A DNA stretch of 64,000 bases, taken from positions 248,001 through 312,000 of the forward strand of contig NZ_JABMKY010000002.1 of the NCBI RefSeq assembly GCF_013204845.1. Reading direction: 5' to 3'. Shown piece after piece: positions 25,728 through 34,515 of this stretch (its first letter is position 1; every line of letters starts with the position of its first letter). The DNA comes from Paenibacillus qinlingensis (GTDB taxonomy: Bacteria; Bacillota; Bacilli; Paenibacillales; NBRC-103111). The position numbers and the translations under genes are program-made. The notes beneath the pieces were generated by a model. That model was not told the origin of the DNA, did not search any database, and was given only the letters and a program-made list of their open reading frames with translations.

Positions 25728-28700
25728 TCACTTCAAGCTATGATAAACCGCCATCATATCTTGTTTATTCAGTTCACGTATACGGTTGTAAATCGGTATA
25801 TCTGCAACAGACTCGTTCACTTTGCTTTTATCAACAACATCACTAACTTTGCCAGTAAGCCATGTTTGCACAGTTACGCCATCGACGATTTCCTTGCGTC
25901 CCTCATCATTGATGCCACTAACATAACAACTTACACATGGGACGGATAATTTCTGTACACCATCATGAAGTCCATCCTCGGAAATGACTCTCTTACCGCC
26001 ACAGAATGGGCACGGATGACTTCCTTTGATTTTATTAATTTGGGTAACAATTTTATTGTAACCAAATGCTTCATAGACATAAGTGAGTTTTTTATATTTT
26101 CCATTCGTGAAATACTTATCAATAATAGTTTCTCTTGTTTCCATAATATTGGCAAAATCACAGATGGTTATCAAGTTTTTGGAGCTGATCGCATCAAGAT
26201 TACCTTTAATCCCATCCCAGAAAGGCACGGCATTTTGTAAAACCACTTCATAACCCACAAAGCTAGCAAGCTCTAGCTCGTACATTTTAAGGGCAACTTG
26301 TGTTTCCCTTGGCAATAACGAGACATCTTCCGAAAGTGCGAAGTCTCCGCCAACAATGGATCTTAATTGCTCTAATTGTGGCAAATTCCCTACGGCTTGA
26401 ATGACCTTATCTACAGGTTGCTGAATAATTTCGCGAATATCCGCGCCATTAAATTTTAATTTCTTATGATGATTTAATACAGTTCCATGACATACAGGGC
26501 AGGTGATCATTTCTCTAGAGGCTTTCATTGCCTCTTTAATCGTCAGATTTTTCGAAATAACCATATACCGTCCGAGGATAAGATTAAAACCTTCCCACGT
26601 TCTCGATGCCTTACCCGCTTTATCATAAAATGACTTTTCCCAATATCCATATAGGAATGTATTCTTTTCTGCTTCTGTCATCTCATGATAACTTTTACTA
26701 ATATCGTGACCAAGTTCATTCTTGATCTCTTCGAAAAGGAAGTGCAGCTTCGCATGCTGATAGTATTTCAAGACATCCATCACTTCTGGCAATAATAAGC
26801 CATCGAAAAATGGCACTGTTTTATCTTGAATGAGCACATCCATATCGAATCTTTCAATGACACGACGACCCGAGCAACATGGACAATGATTATCTTGATA
26901 ATAGAAATCGAAGCTTCTTGTATCTTTATTGGTCGGATGAGAAGCTACAATATGGTTGATTAGCCCGCCGATTTCATAGAGAAAGCTATATTGACTATAT
27001 AGGTGTCGTTCAAGATCAATCGCGATCACAGGTGCAATTTTGTCAGATTCATATTCTCCATAGATCAATCGAGCCATCGAAGATAAGCTTTTTAAAATGC
27101 CGCCCTTATAGATGTTTTCTGCCTGTTTAAAATAGTTGATCTGATTTTCTTGTAAGTGTTGAATACCTTTTTGTTGCTTAAGAGCAGAAGAAATATGCAA
27201 AGGAGCTGAATGATCTTCCTTATTTTTTAGACGATAGTAGTCATCATGAGAAACAACATCCAGATGCCCAATCGGTTCCTGCCGTCTTTTGCCAAAATCA
27301 ACGATAAAATCAGAGCTTTCTAGCATATAGGCATTATGTTCAATCATCAGGATTGAGACCGATTCATCTTCCAGAATGACCCTCACGCTATCGATGAATT
27401 GGTTTAAAATATTTTGCGATAACCCTTTCGAAGGTTCGTCAAAAATAAACAGCGTATGCGGGTTTCTCGAATTCGCGAATAACTCCGATACTAAATGAAC
27501 ACATTGAAATTCACCCGTGGATAACGACTGTGTTTTTCTTTCTAATGTCAGATAGCCAAGACCAAGTTTATTCAATAAGCTCAATCGTTTACGAGCGATA
27601 TCTTCGTTCGGCAAATCTTCAATAATATCTTCAATTGAACGTTGAAAAATATCATCCTCTGTTTCTTCGTTATACTTGGTTAGTTTCTTCTTAATATCAA
27701 GAAAAGTAGCAACGGTTGACCGGCTCGTGATCGATTGATTGCGATCTTGTCCAACCATGACCAGTTTATCTTTGGGATAACGTTTCTGAAAATCTTTGGA
27801 CATACACTCATTCACGAGTGTTGATTTACCGCATCCTGACTCGCCAGTAAAGGTGACTAATCTATTCTTGGGAATTTGAATTTCAGCCATTTGAATATTC
27901 CGACAATAGAGGTCCAGAAATTGATAAAAGTCAGTTGGCGCCGCCGGGTTTTGTTCCCAAAGGACTGGTTTAGGACGCGGTGATTCTTCGACAATTTTCC
28001 CGCCATATTTCCCACTGCCTGGTCCGAAGAACAATTGCTCATCCGTTGTATCCAGCACCGTATCGGAATGATCAATGAGCCATATTTGATTCTTATAGCC
28101 TAATTGTTTTATTTGTTCTAGAATTTTCAAAAGCGTTTCATGGTCAAGACCAACAGAGATTTCATCAATAATAATGACCGTATTTTCACTGGTAGCCATG
28201 AATTCAGCCAAATAATGACGAGTTAATTCACCACCTGATAATGTTCCCATAATCCGATTTAAGGTTAAGTAACCGATATTCATAGAGATCAAATTTTGAA
28301 GAATATGCTGCTTGGCTTCACTGATATGTAATTCTTCTGCAAGAGAAAGGATTGTTTCAATGCTTAAGTTATTGATATCGGAGATGCTATGTAGTTCATT
28401 CCTTAGATTCAACTTATATTGCTCAACTTCGGGATTATAGCGCTTCCCTTTACACTTGGAACATTCAACATTTTGTGTTGTGCTGCGCCCTTTACAATCC
28501 GGACACCAGCCTAAAGGGTTATTAAAGGAAAATACTTCTGGAGATAGATTGAATTGTTCGGCCATACGATCGCGAATCTCTTTGAAGACGCCAGTATGTG
28601 TGCCAATGGTTGAACGAGGATTGGATGAAATCGATGATTTTCCGAGAAAAAGGACTAGCGGCATGTCCGCCATCTTGATGGCACTGAAATTTGTTTCCAT

Positions 28701-28895
28701 AATCTCAGGAAATAGATACTGATATTCAGCTTTAGGTAATAGGGAAACGAGACGTTTCTTGGATTCTTCCCCGATAGTCTGACAGAAAGTTGTTTTACCC
28801 GATCCAGATAAACCAGCAATACCTAATGATTTATCTACGGGTATGGTTGCATCTAATCTGTTAATGTTATTCGAAATTAATTGATTGATTTGCAT
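25728..28895 (-). CDS. UvrA-like ABC ATPase lacking the UvrB-binding insertion
   Basis: A 1055-residue double-ABC ATPase of the UvrA superfamily. NBD1: Walker A GLSGSGKTT, NPRSTIGTHTG, zinc site CPDC and CSKC, signature LSGGELTRHYLAEF, Walker B IIIDEIS. NBD2: Walker A GESGCGKST, a degenerate signature LSTGEFQC, and Walker B FIFDEPSKGL. In UvrA about 100+ residues (the UvrB-binding domain) follow the NPRST motif before the F-S-F-N-x-P-x-G-x-C-P block; here only a short link is left. A tail of about 470 residues after NBD2 holds CPCC, CPVC, CPFC and CVSC pairs. The start ATG 28895 (MQINQL) has GAAAGGATG upstream; a longer frame from 28973 has none. DrrC-type UvrA-like proteins give drug resistance; repair by UvrABC is unlikely here. 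Confidence 0.88.
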   Translation of the reverse strand: MQINQLISNNINRLDATIPVDKSLGIAGLSGSGKTTFCQTIGEESKKRLVSLLPKAEYQYLFPEIMETNFSAIKMADMPLVLFLGKSSISSNPRSTIGTHTGVFKEIRDRMAEQFNLSPEVFSFNNPLGWCPDCKGRSTTQNVECSKCKGKRYNPEVEQYKLNLRNELHSISDINNLSIETILSLAEELHISEAKQHILQNLISMNIGYLTLNRIMGTLSGGELTRHYLAEFMATSENTVIIIDEISVGLDHETLLKILEQIKQLGYKNQIWLIDHSDTVLDTTDEQLFFGPGSGKYGGKIVEESPRPKPVLWEQNPAAPTDFYQFLDLYCRNIQMAEIQIPKNRLVTFTGESGCGKSTLVNECMSKDFQKRYPKDKLVMVGQDRNQSITSRSTVATFLDIKKKLTKYNEETEDDIFQRSIEDIIEDLPNEDIARKRLSLLNKLGLGYLTLERKTQSLSTGEFQCVHLVSELFANSRNPHTLFIFDEPSKGLSQNILNQFIDSVRVILEDESVSILMIEHNAYMLESSDFIVDFGKRRQEPIGHLDVVSHDDYYRLKNKEDHSAPLHISSALKQQKGIQHLQENQINYFKQAENIYKGGILKSLSSMARLIYGEYESDKIAPVIAIDLERHLYSQYSFLYEIGGLINHIVASHPTNKDTRSFDFYYQDNHCPCCSGRRVIERFDMDVLIQDKTVPFFDGLLLPEVMDVLKYYQHAKLHFLFEEIKNELGHDISKSYHEMTEAEKNTFLYGYWEKSFYDKAGKASRTWEGFNLILGRYMVISKNLTIKEAMKASREMITCPVCHGTVLNHHKKLKFNGADIREIIQQPVDKVIQAVGNLPQLEQLRSIVGGDFALSEDVSLLPRETQVALKMYELELASFVGYEVVLQNAVPFWDGIKGNLDAISSKNLITICDFANIMETRETIIDKYFTNGKYKKLTYVYEAFGYNKIVTQINKIKGSHPCPFCGGKRVISEDGLHDGVQKLSVPCVSCYVSGINDEGRKEIVDGVTVQTWLTGKVSDVVDKSKVNESVADIPIYNRIRELNKQDMMAVYHSLK

Positions 28896-29006
28896 GTGTA
28901 CATCCTTTCTATTGGTTATACGTATTGCTTCCATATTAGCACATTCTCTGTATTGTGATGCAACTACTGCCATGGTATAGTTTCGCGGCTATTAGCGTAG
29001 CCAGTT

Positions 29007-29036
29007 GTAACCCGACACCATTTGGTGTCGGGTTAC
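29007..29036. other. Perfect 13-bp stem-loop at the end of the YesN-type gene
   Basis: GTAACCCGACACC (29007-29019), loop ATTT, GGTGTCGGGTTAC (29024-29036). It starts 3 nt beyond the stop codon at 29040. There is no T-run on either strand, so it may stabilise the 3' end or be a non-canonical terminator. Confidence 0.8.
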
Positions 29037-29039
29037 CGT

Positions 29040-30668
29040 TTATGTAACTATTTTTTTATTCTTCACATCAGCGGGTGTAACCCCCCACATCTTGCGAAAT
29101 ACTTTTGTGAAATAGCTGAAATCCCGATATCCCAGAAGGTTTGCTGTCTCTGATACTTTCATGCCATCCGTCAACCACTGCATAGCCAGTTTCATTTTGC
29201 GTTCCACGATATAAGAAGTAAAAGATTGCCCCATATGTTGCTTAAATAACCTAGATAAATAAGAGGCATTAATATATAACTTGCTTGCTACCTCATGCAG
29301 ACCAATATCTTCATCGATGCTCGCTTCGACCAAACCAATCATTTTACTAATCAGTTCGTGCCGGCTTTTATTCTTACTTTCGTTAACATATAAACAGATA
29401 TGATCTACGATCCCATAGAGCCATTGAAGCGTCTGTTCTTTGGTAACTAAGGCACGAAGATTATGAAAATAATCGAAATGATGTCCGACAACTTCCTTCA
29501 GTGGCCACGCTTGTAATTGGATAAGATGAACGATGAGTGAGCTTAGGATTAAAATATTTTCGTGCACCTCGCCGCTTGACTTTGCCTGTTCCACATGAAG
29601 ATAGAACCATTCATCGATTATCGCGATGGCCTTATCTCTTTGACCAGACTCCAAGGCATGAGCCAGCACCTTTTCCATCTGAATATCAGAAGCTGGAGCG
29701 TTATGCGGTTGTCGCTCGTCTCGATAAGGGACGACGATATCGTGCCCGTGCACCACTCTTTCTTTTAACGCATGAAAAGCTTCTCGGTAAGAATTGCTCA
29801 CTGACATTTTCTTGTCAACAGCTCGGCCGATACCTGCGCTTGCGGTTGTCTTCAGAAACTCCTTAAATACAGACAATAGCCTAGTCATATGCAGGTGAAC
29901 TTCCGCCATGAAATCATTCACCGGACGAAGTTCCTTCTCCTTATATGAAGATTCAAAGAATACAAGCACCGTGGCCCCATCAGATTCGGAGAAAATGAAG
30001 CAAGGTACTTTATCCAGAAATTCTTTTGCCATCCCAAGCAAAGAGATTTTCAGTAACGTGATATCCTCAGCGATAAATCTGCCATTCGAGTTAGTCAAAG
30101 GATCAGGATCGACGACCGCTACAGTCCATAAGCCATCATATGGAAGAGTAATCATTAATTCACGACTGCGCTGTTCGATTTCCCATTCCGCATATTTTCC
30201 TGCAGTCCAGTTTTGATAAAATAAGTCCTGAAGCCTTGGCAAGTGCTCCATCCACTGCTTTTGCATTAATTCCTGGTTATACTTTGCTTCCAAATCCTGT
30301 CGAATGATTTCGCGTGCATCCAATACCGCTTGCAGCACATCGGCATTGCTGGACGGCTTCAGAAGATACTTCACAACATGAAGCTCAATTGCGGTCTGCG
30401 CATATGTGAAATTATCATGCCCGCTAAGCACAATAATTTTCACGAGGGGATCGGCTTCGCGTATATGTTTAGCCAAAGTCAACCCATCCAATTCCGGCAT
30501 CTGAATATCCATGAGTACAATATTTGGCTTTACTTGCTCAAATAGTCTGAATGCATCTGCTCCATTATCCGCTGTAGCAACCACCTCAATCCCCTGCTCT
30601 TCCCAAGGAATGTTGTGAGCGATATTATTAAGAAGCCGTAATTCGTCTTCCACGATCATCAGATTCAT
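29040..30668 (-). CDS. YesN-type response regulator with AraC DNA-binding domain
   Basis: A 542-residue cytoplasmic regulator. The receiver has E8/D9 near the N-terminus, acceptor D54 in VLMDIQMPELDG, and KIIVLSGHD and YLLKPSS. A long middle segment follows, and the C-terminal AraC domain has two helix-turn-helix motifs: IGLHEVASKLYINASYLSRLFKQHMGQSF and VSETANLLGYRDFSYFTKVFRKMWGVTP. I chose ATG 30668 (MNLMIVEDE), with CGGAGGTG 4 nt upstream; the frame is open further but the receiver begins here. The start lies 41 bp inside the 3' end of the kinase gene, so the two are coupled. YesN-like partners typically switch on neighbouring sugar importers and polysaccharide enzymes. Confidence 0.93.
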   Translation of the reverse strand: MNLMIVEDELRLLNNIAHNIPWEEQGIEVVATADNGADAFRLFEQVKPNIVLMDIQMPELDGLTLAKHIREADPLVKIIVLSGHDNFTYAQTAIELHVVKYLLKPSSNADVLQAVLDAREIIRQDLEAKYNQELMQKQWMEHLPRLQDLFYQNWTAGKYAEWEIEQRSRELMITLPYDGLWTVAVVDPDPLTNSNGRFIAEDITLLKISLLGMAKEFLDKVPCFIFSESDGATVLVFFESSYKEKELRPVNDFMAEVHLHMTRLLSVFKEFLKTTASAGIGRAVDKKMSVSNSYREAFHALKERVVHGHDIVVPYRDERQPHNAPASDIQMEKVLAHALESGQRDKAIAIIDEWFYLHVEQAKSSGEVHENILILSSLIVHLIQLQAWPLKEVVGHHFDYFHNLRALVTKEQTLQWLYGIVDHICLYVNESKNKSRHELISKMIGLVEASIDEDIGLHEVASKLYINASYLSRLFKQHMGQSFTSYIVERKMKLAMQWLTDGMKVSETANLLGYRDFSYFTKVFRKMWGVTPADVKNKKIVT

Positions 30669-32481
30669 AAGCACCTCCGATTGGGATCCATAAAATAACA
30701 GTGGTTCCCTCATTTTCTACACTTTCGATTGTCAAATCTGCTGACTCGCCGTAATACAGTTTAAGCCTAGCTTTTACATTCCATAAGCCGTATAGATCGT
30801 TCCTTCTTATTTCTTGCACCCATGCTTTTCCTGTATATACCGAAACCTTCGCAAGTTCATCCCGAATATAGCTAAGTCTCTCTGGATGAATACCTTTTCC
30901 GTTATCGGACACTTCCAGACGAAGATTCCCTTGATCCAATCGACAGTCGATCCTGACAAGTCCATCCTTCTTCTTTTGTTCCAATCCATGCAAGATCGCA
31001 TTCTCTACAATCGGCTGTAGCAGCAACTTTAAGACGAGATAAGGCTTGCATGTTTCGTCAACCGTGATGGACACAGAGAGTTTATCAATGAACCGTAATG
31101 CCTGAACCCGTAAGTAATATTGAAGATGTTCAATGGTTTCCTCAACGGTGAACTCATCATGGCCTTTACTTAAACTCAATCGGAAAAATTTGGATAAATT
31201 AAGCGCCATTTCCGTTATCTCTTCGGCTTCATAATTTTCAGCCATGCTATATATGGTATCCAGTGTATTATAGAGAAAATGCGGATTAATCTGCGATTGA
31301 AGAACACGAAGCTCCGCCTTCAGCCTAAGCAGCTGTTGTTCATAGATGTTCTCGATTAAATGCTTCTGCTCCAACGCCATGTCGTTGAAAGCATTCATCA
31401 AATATCCGAACTCATCCTCTCGCTTGTTCGGCAGATTCGTGTCCAGTCGGCCAAGCCGTACCTGCTTCATCCCATAAGCAAGCGAGCTCAGAGGCGAAGC
31501 TATGCCCCGATAAACGATCCACGAGATCAATATCGTCAATAAGAAGCTCATCCCGATAATAATGTACATAAACGTCCTTAACTGGTTTAGTTCTGCATAC
31601 ATGGCAGTAGCGGGTTTAACCATAATAACCGTCCATCCAGAAATGGATGAACGGTAACGTACTAACATTTCCGATTCACCCGTTTGCTCGGATTTGCGAA
31701 TCAGCATGTTTTCCGTATCGTCTGACCATAAGGGAGGAACTTCATTTGTGCTCGTTCCTGCAATTAAACGGTTATCTGAAGTAAGAAGATAAACGCTTTC
31801 ATAGTTGTCATTGATAAGCGTATCGAGATGCTTCCTAATATGATTGGCATCCAAAGTGATCATCAGTACATGTTTGCGGTCACCTGGTTTAAACGGGTCC
31901 ATCGTGCGCATCAATGTGATATAACCCGGTTGAAACGTTTGGTCTAACTGCTGATATGAATTGAATTCGCTTGTCCGCGGAAGTAAGAGCTGACTCTTGC
32001 CTCCGGACTTTAATAAATTCATATACCAGGACTGCTCTGGCAACTCGTCCATCCTCCTGCCTCCGTATTTAGAAGATAGGACGGTTTGGGAGTACGCATG
32101 ATAGATGGATAATTGCGCTAAATAAGTGTTGACAGAATTCATGTTCGACAGCTGCAAAAGCACTTTTTGAAAATCCATGGTCATCTCGGCAGTCAATTGC
32201 GGTTCCTTGCGGTTCAATAGTTCATTCAGATTGGTATCAGTAGCGAGCACCATGGACATATTCTCGATATTATCCATCGTCAAATCGATGGCTTCCAAAG
32301 CGGAAGACAGTGCGACCGTTGTTTGTTCGTTTACTTTACGCTCCAAAATGTGTTCAGAACGAAGACTGGCAAACATACTGACTCCAATCAACGGGACGAG
32401 AATGATCAGAAAATAACTCGTTAACCGAAACTGGACAGATCGTTTATACGCCTTTGTAATCCTTGTGAGTAAAGCGACCAT
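30628..32481 (-). CDS. YesM-type sensor histidine kinase
   Basis: A 617-residue kinase. A first membrane helix (about 20-40) and a second (about 295-315) frame an extracellular sensor domain, followed by HAMP (SSLAYGMKQVRLGRLD), the His_kinase domain with INPHFLYNTLDTIYSM carrying the phospho-His, and a HATPase with the N box PIVENAILHGLE and DNGKGI. This is the LytS/YesM class. It starts at ATG 32481 with CGGAGGT about 10 nt upstream, 125 nt downstream of the LplC-type permease gene. It probably senses an oligosaccharide or a loaded binding protein and phosphorylates the AraC-type partner. Confidence 0.93.
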   Translation of the reverse strand: MVALLTRITKAYKRSVQFRLTSYFLIILVPLIGVSMFASLRSEHILERKVNEQTTVALSSALEAIDLTMDNIENMSMVLATDTNLNELLNRKEPQLTAEMTMDFQKVLLQLSNMNSVNTYLAQLSIYHAYSQTVLSSKYGGRRMDELPEQSWYMNLLKSGGKSQLLLPRTSEFNSYQQLDQTFQPGYITLMRTMDPFKPGDRKHVLMITLDANHIRKHLDTLINDNYESVYLLTSDNRLIAGTSTNEVPPLWSDDTENMLIRKSEQTGESEMLVRYRSSISGWTVIMVKPATAMYAELNQLRTFMYIIIGMSFLLTILISWIVYRGIASPLSSLAYGMKQVRLGRLDTNLPNKREDEFGYLMNAFNDMALEQKHLIENIYEQQLLRLKAELRVLQSQINPHFLYNTLDTIYSMAENYEAEEITEMALNLSKFFRLSLSKGHDEFTVEETIEHLQYYLRVQALRFIDKLSVSITVDETCKPYLVLKLLLQPIVENAILHGLEQKKKDGLVRIDCRLDQGNLRLEVSDNGKGIHPERLSYIRDELAKVSVYTGKAWVQEIRRNDLYGLWNVKARLKLYYGESADLTIESVENEGTTVILWIPIGGAYESDDRGRRITAS

Positions 32482-32556
32482 TTGTAACTATACCTCCGAT
32501 GTGAAGGATGGATGAAATCAAACAACTATGAACATAGTTTAACATATAACTAACAT

Positions 32557-32598
32557 AGGGCTGCGGCTATTCGGAAAGTTCCGACTATGCCGAGCCCT
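32557..32598. other. Long imperfect stem-loop after the importer genes
   Basis: AGGGCT/AGCCCT, CGGC/GCCG and TCGGAA/TTCCGA nest into one hairpin (minus strand), 10 nt beyond the permease stop at 32607. No clear T-run follows. It may attenuate transcription between the importer and the sensor pair. Confidence 0.65.
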
Positions 32599-32606
32599 TT
32601 ATATCA

Positions 32607-33479
32607 CTATCCCTTGATCGCACCGATCATGACGCCTTTTATGAAATACTTTTGCAGAAACGGATACACAAGTATAATGGGCAGGATCGCAACCGTTACT
32701 GTCGCCATCTTGATTGTTTCCGGCGGTAATTGCGCCAGATTCGTCGAGTTCAGCGATAGTTCCTGGCTCACGCTTGGTGTCTGAATCATGTTTCGCAAGA
32801 CAACTTGTATGGGAGCCAAACTCTTTTCCGTTACGTACATAATGCCCTTGAAATATTCGTTCCAGTGACCGATCCCATAAAAAAGGCCGATAGTTGCCAT
32901 AATGGGAGCCGATAATGGAAGCACAATTCGAAAAAGTGTTGCTAATTCACCGCATCCGTCAACGCGCGCAGCTTCTTCAACTTCCTGTGGAATTCCTTCA
33001 AAATAAGTTTTCATAATTAGAAAATTAAACGTGGATACCATCCCAGGCACGATAAGTGCCCAGACTGTGTTGTACAAGCCAAGTCCTCTTACGACTAGAT
33101 AGGTGGGAATCAATCCACCATTAAATAGTAAGGTGAAGATGATAGCCAACAATATGCCGTTCCGCCATGGTGTAGATCTCTTGGAAAGCGGATAGGCCAG
33201 CAGCGTAGTCACAAGCAGATTCAAGAAAGTGCCCACGACAGTGACGAAAACCGTTATTTGTAAAGCATCTGGAATCCTTTTACTTGCGAATATTTGCTTA
33301 TATGCATCCAGCGTAACCGAACTCGGCCATACAATAAAACCGCCATTACGCAGAACCTCCGTATACGGCGTTACCGACATAATAACCACGAAATACAGTG
33401 GAAACAACGTCGATAAAGCAAATAATGCCAGTACCGTATAAAGTACAATGTCGACAAGGCGATCTACTTTGGTTACCAT
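32607..33479 (-). CDS. LplC-type carbohydrate ABC permease
   Basis: A 290-residue membrane protein with six predicted helices. Typical marks are LFPLYFVVIMSVTPYTEV near the N-terminus, RNGGFIVWPSSVTLDAYKQI, and the EAA loop EEAARVDGCGELATLFRIVLPLSAP. This is the CUT1 'LplC/YtcP' class that imports oligosaccharides. ATG 33479 overlaps the end of the LplB-type gene by 7 bp. No ATPase gene is in the cluster; as usual for this class a shared MsmX-type ATPase elsewhere is expected. Confidence 0.93.
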   Translation of the reverse strand: MVTKVDRLVDIVLYTVLALFALSTLFPLYFVVIMSVTPYTEVLRNGGFIVWPSSVTLDAYKQIFASKRIPDALQITVFVTVVGTFLNLLVTTLLAYPLSKRSTPWRNGILLAIIFTLLFNGGLIPTYLVVRGLGLYNTVWALIVPGMVSTFNFLIMKTYFEGIPQEVEEAARVDGCGELATLFRIVLPLSAPIMATIGLFYGIGHWNEYFKGIMYVTEKSLAPIQVVLRNMIQTPSVSQELSLNSTNLAQLPPETIKMATVTVAILPIILVYPFLQKYFIKGVMIGAIKG

Positions 33480-34435
33480 ATGCCTGAACCTCCGACTTTT
33501 TTGGCTATTTTGTTCGCCCCTAGAATGAAGACCAAACCTATAACAGATTTGAAAACCCCTGTTGCCGCTGCGAGGCTGAAATCCAGCTGTTCAAGTCCTT
33601 GTCGGAAGACCCACGTATCAATAATATCACCAACATCGTATACCCTCGCATTCAGAAATATATAGACCTGATCGAATCCTGCATCGAGAATGTTACCCAT
33701 CCGAAGAATAAGCAGCAGTATGAATACCGATCGTATACCGGGCAGCGTAATATGCCACATTTTCCGCCATCTTCCTGCCCCGTCCACAACAGCAGCTTCA
33801 TACAACTCTTGATTGATCGTCGCAAGTGCAGCCAAGTAAATAATGGCACCAAAACCTACATTTTTCCACAAATCAGAAACAATTAGCAGTGGGCGGAAAT
33901 AATCTTCATCCGTAAGCAGATTCAGTTCGCCCCATCCCATATCGCGTACAAACGTTGATATTAGTCCCGCTCCAGGAGCAAAAAAGGAAAAAACAATTCC
34001 ATAAACAATGATCCACGAGAGAAAGTGTGGACCATACGTAATGGTCTGCACAACACGTTTAAACCAAGGGGAACGGATCTCGTTAAGCATGAGCGCTAAC
34101 AACATATCCGGAAGCATATTGAACGCAATCCGATAGAAGCTTATTAACAGCGTGTTTTTCATAATGAGCGGAAAATCGGGGGACTTAAAGACAGTTACAA
34201 AATTATCTAATCCAACCCACGGGCTTCCCCATACTCCCTTAAGGAGATTATAATCCTGAAAGGCAATCAGGATTCCTGCCATTGGCACATAATGAAATAA
34301 CAAATAATAAAGCAGACCGGGAATCATCATAATGATCATCCATTTGCTGCGATAAATTCTTCTTAGTGATTTACGCAATCCGGTGCTTTGCGGGGTGGCA
34401 ATCGATTGCTTCGTCGCCGTTATGTTTCGGTTCAT
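33473..34435 (-). CDS. LplB-type carbohydrate ABC permease
   Basis: About 320 residues. Marks are KWMIIMMIPGLLYYLLFHYVP, FQDYN, GSPWVGLDNFVTVF and the EAA loop YEAAVVDGAGRWRKMWHITLPGI. Six membrane helices are predicted. I place the start at ATG 34435 (MNRNITATK), 8 nt after GGGAG; an ATG six bases earlier lies too close to it. A stem-loop with a T-run separates it from the binding-protein gene upstream, which probably makes the lipoprotein more abundant than the pore. Confidence 0.93.
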   Translation of the reverse strand: MNRNITATKQSIATPQSTGLRKSLRRIYRSKWMIIMMIPGLLYYLLFHYVPMAGILIAFQDYNLLKGVWGSPWVGLDNFVTVFKSPDFPLIMKNTLLISFYRIAFNMLPDMLLALMLNEIRSPWFKRVVQTITYGPHFLSWIIVYGIVFSFFAPGAGLISTFVRDMGWGELNLLTDEDYFRPLLIVSDLWKNVGFGAIIYLAALATINQELYEAAVVDGAGRWRKMWHITLPGIRSVFILLLILRMGNILDAGFDQVYIFLNARVYDVGDIIDTWVFRQGLEQLDFSLAAATGVFKSVIGLVFILGANKIAKKVGGSGIW

Positions 34436-34478
34436 TGCCATTTCTCCCTTTCTTGTCAGGTTGCTTTCCGAGAAGAAG

Positions 34479-34503
34479 AAAACCCTGCATTCAACAGGGT
34501 TTT
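34479..34503 (-). terminator. Intercistronic attenuator between binding protein and permeases
   Basis: Minus strand: AAAACCCTG, loop TTGAATG, CAGGGTTTT, then TCTTCTTC. It lies 13 nt after the binding-protein stop and 45 nt before the next start. Partial read-through is expected. Confidence 0.85.
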
Positions 34504-34515
34504 CTTGCCATTATC

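Noticed and set aside
28896-28973. Longer N-terminus for the UvrA-like protein
   Set aside because: The extra 26 residues precede the normal start of the fold and lack a ribosome site, whereas ATG 28895 has GAAAGGATG.
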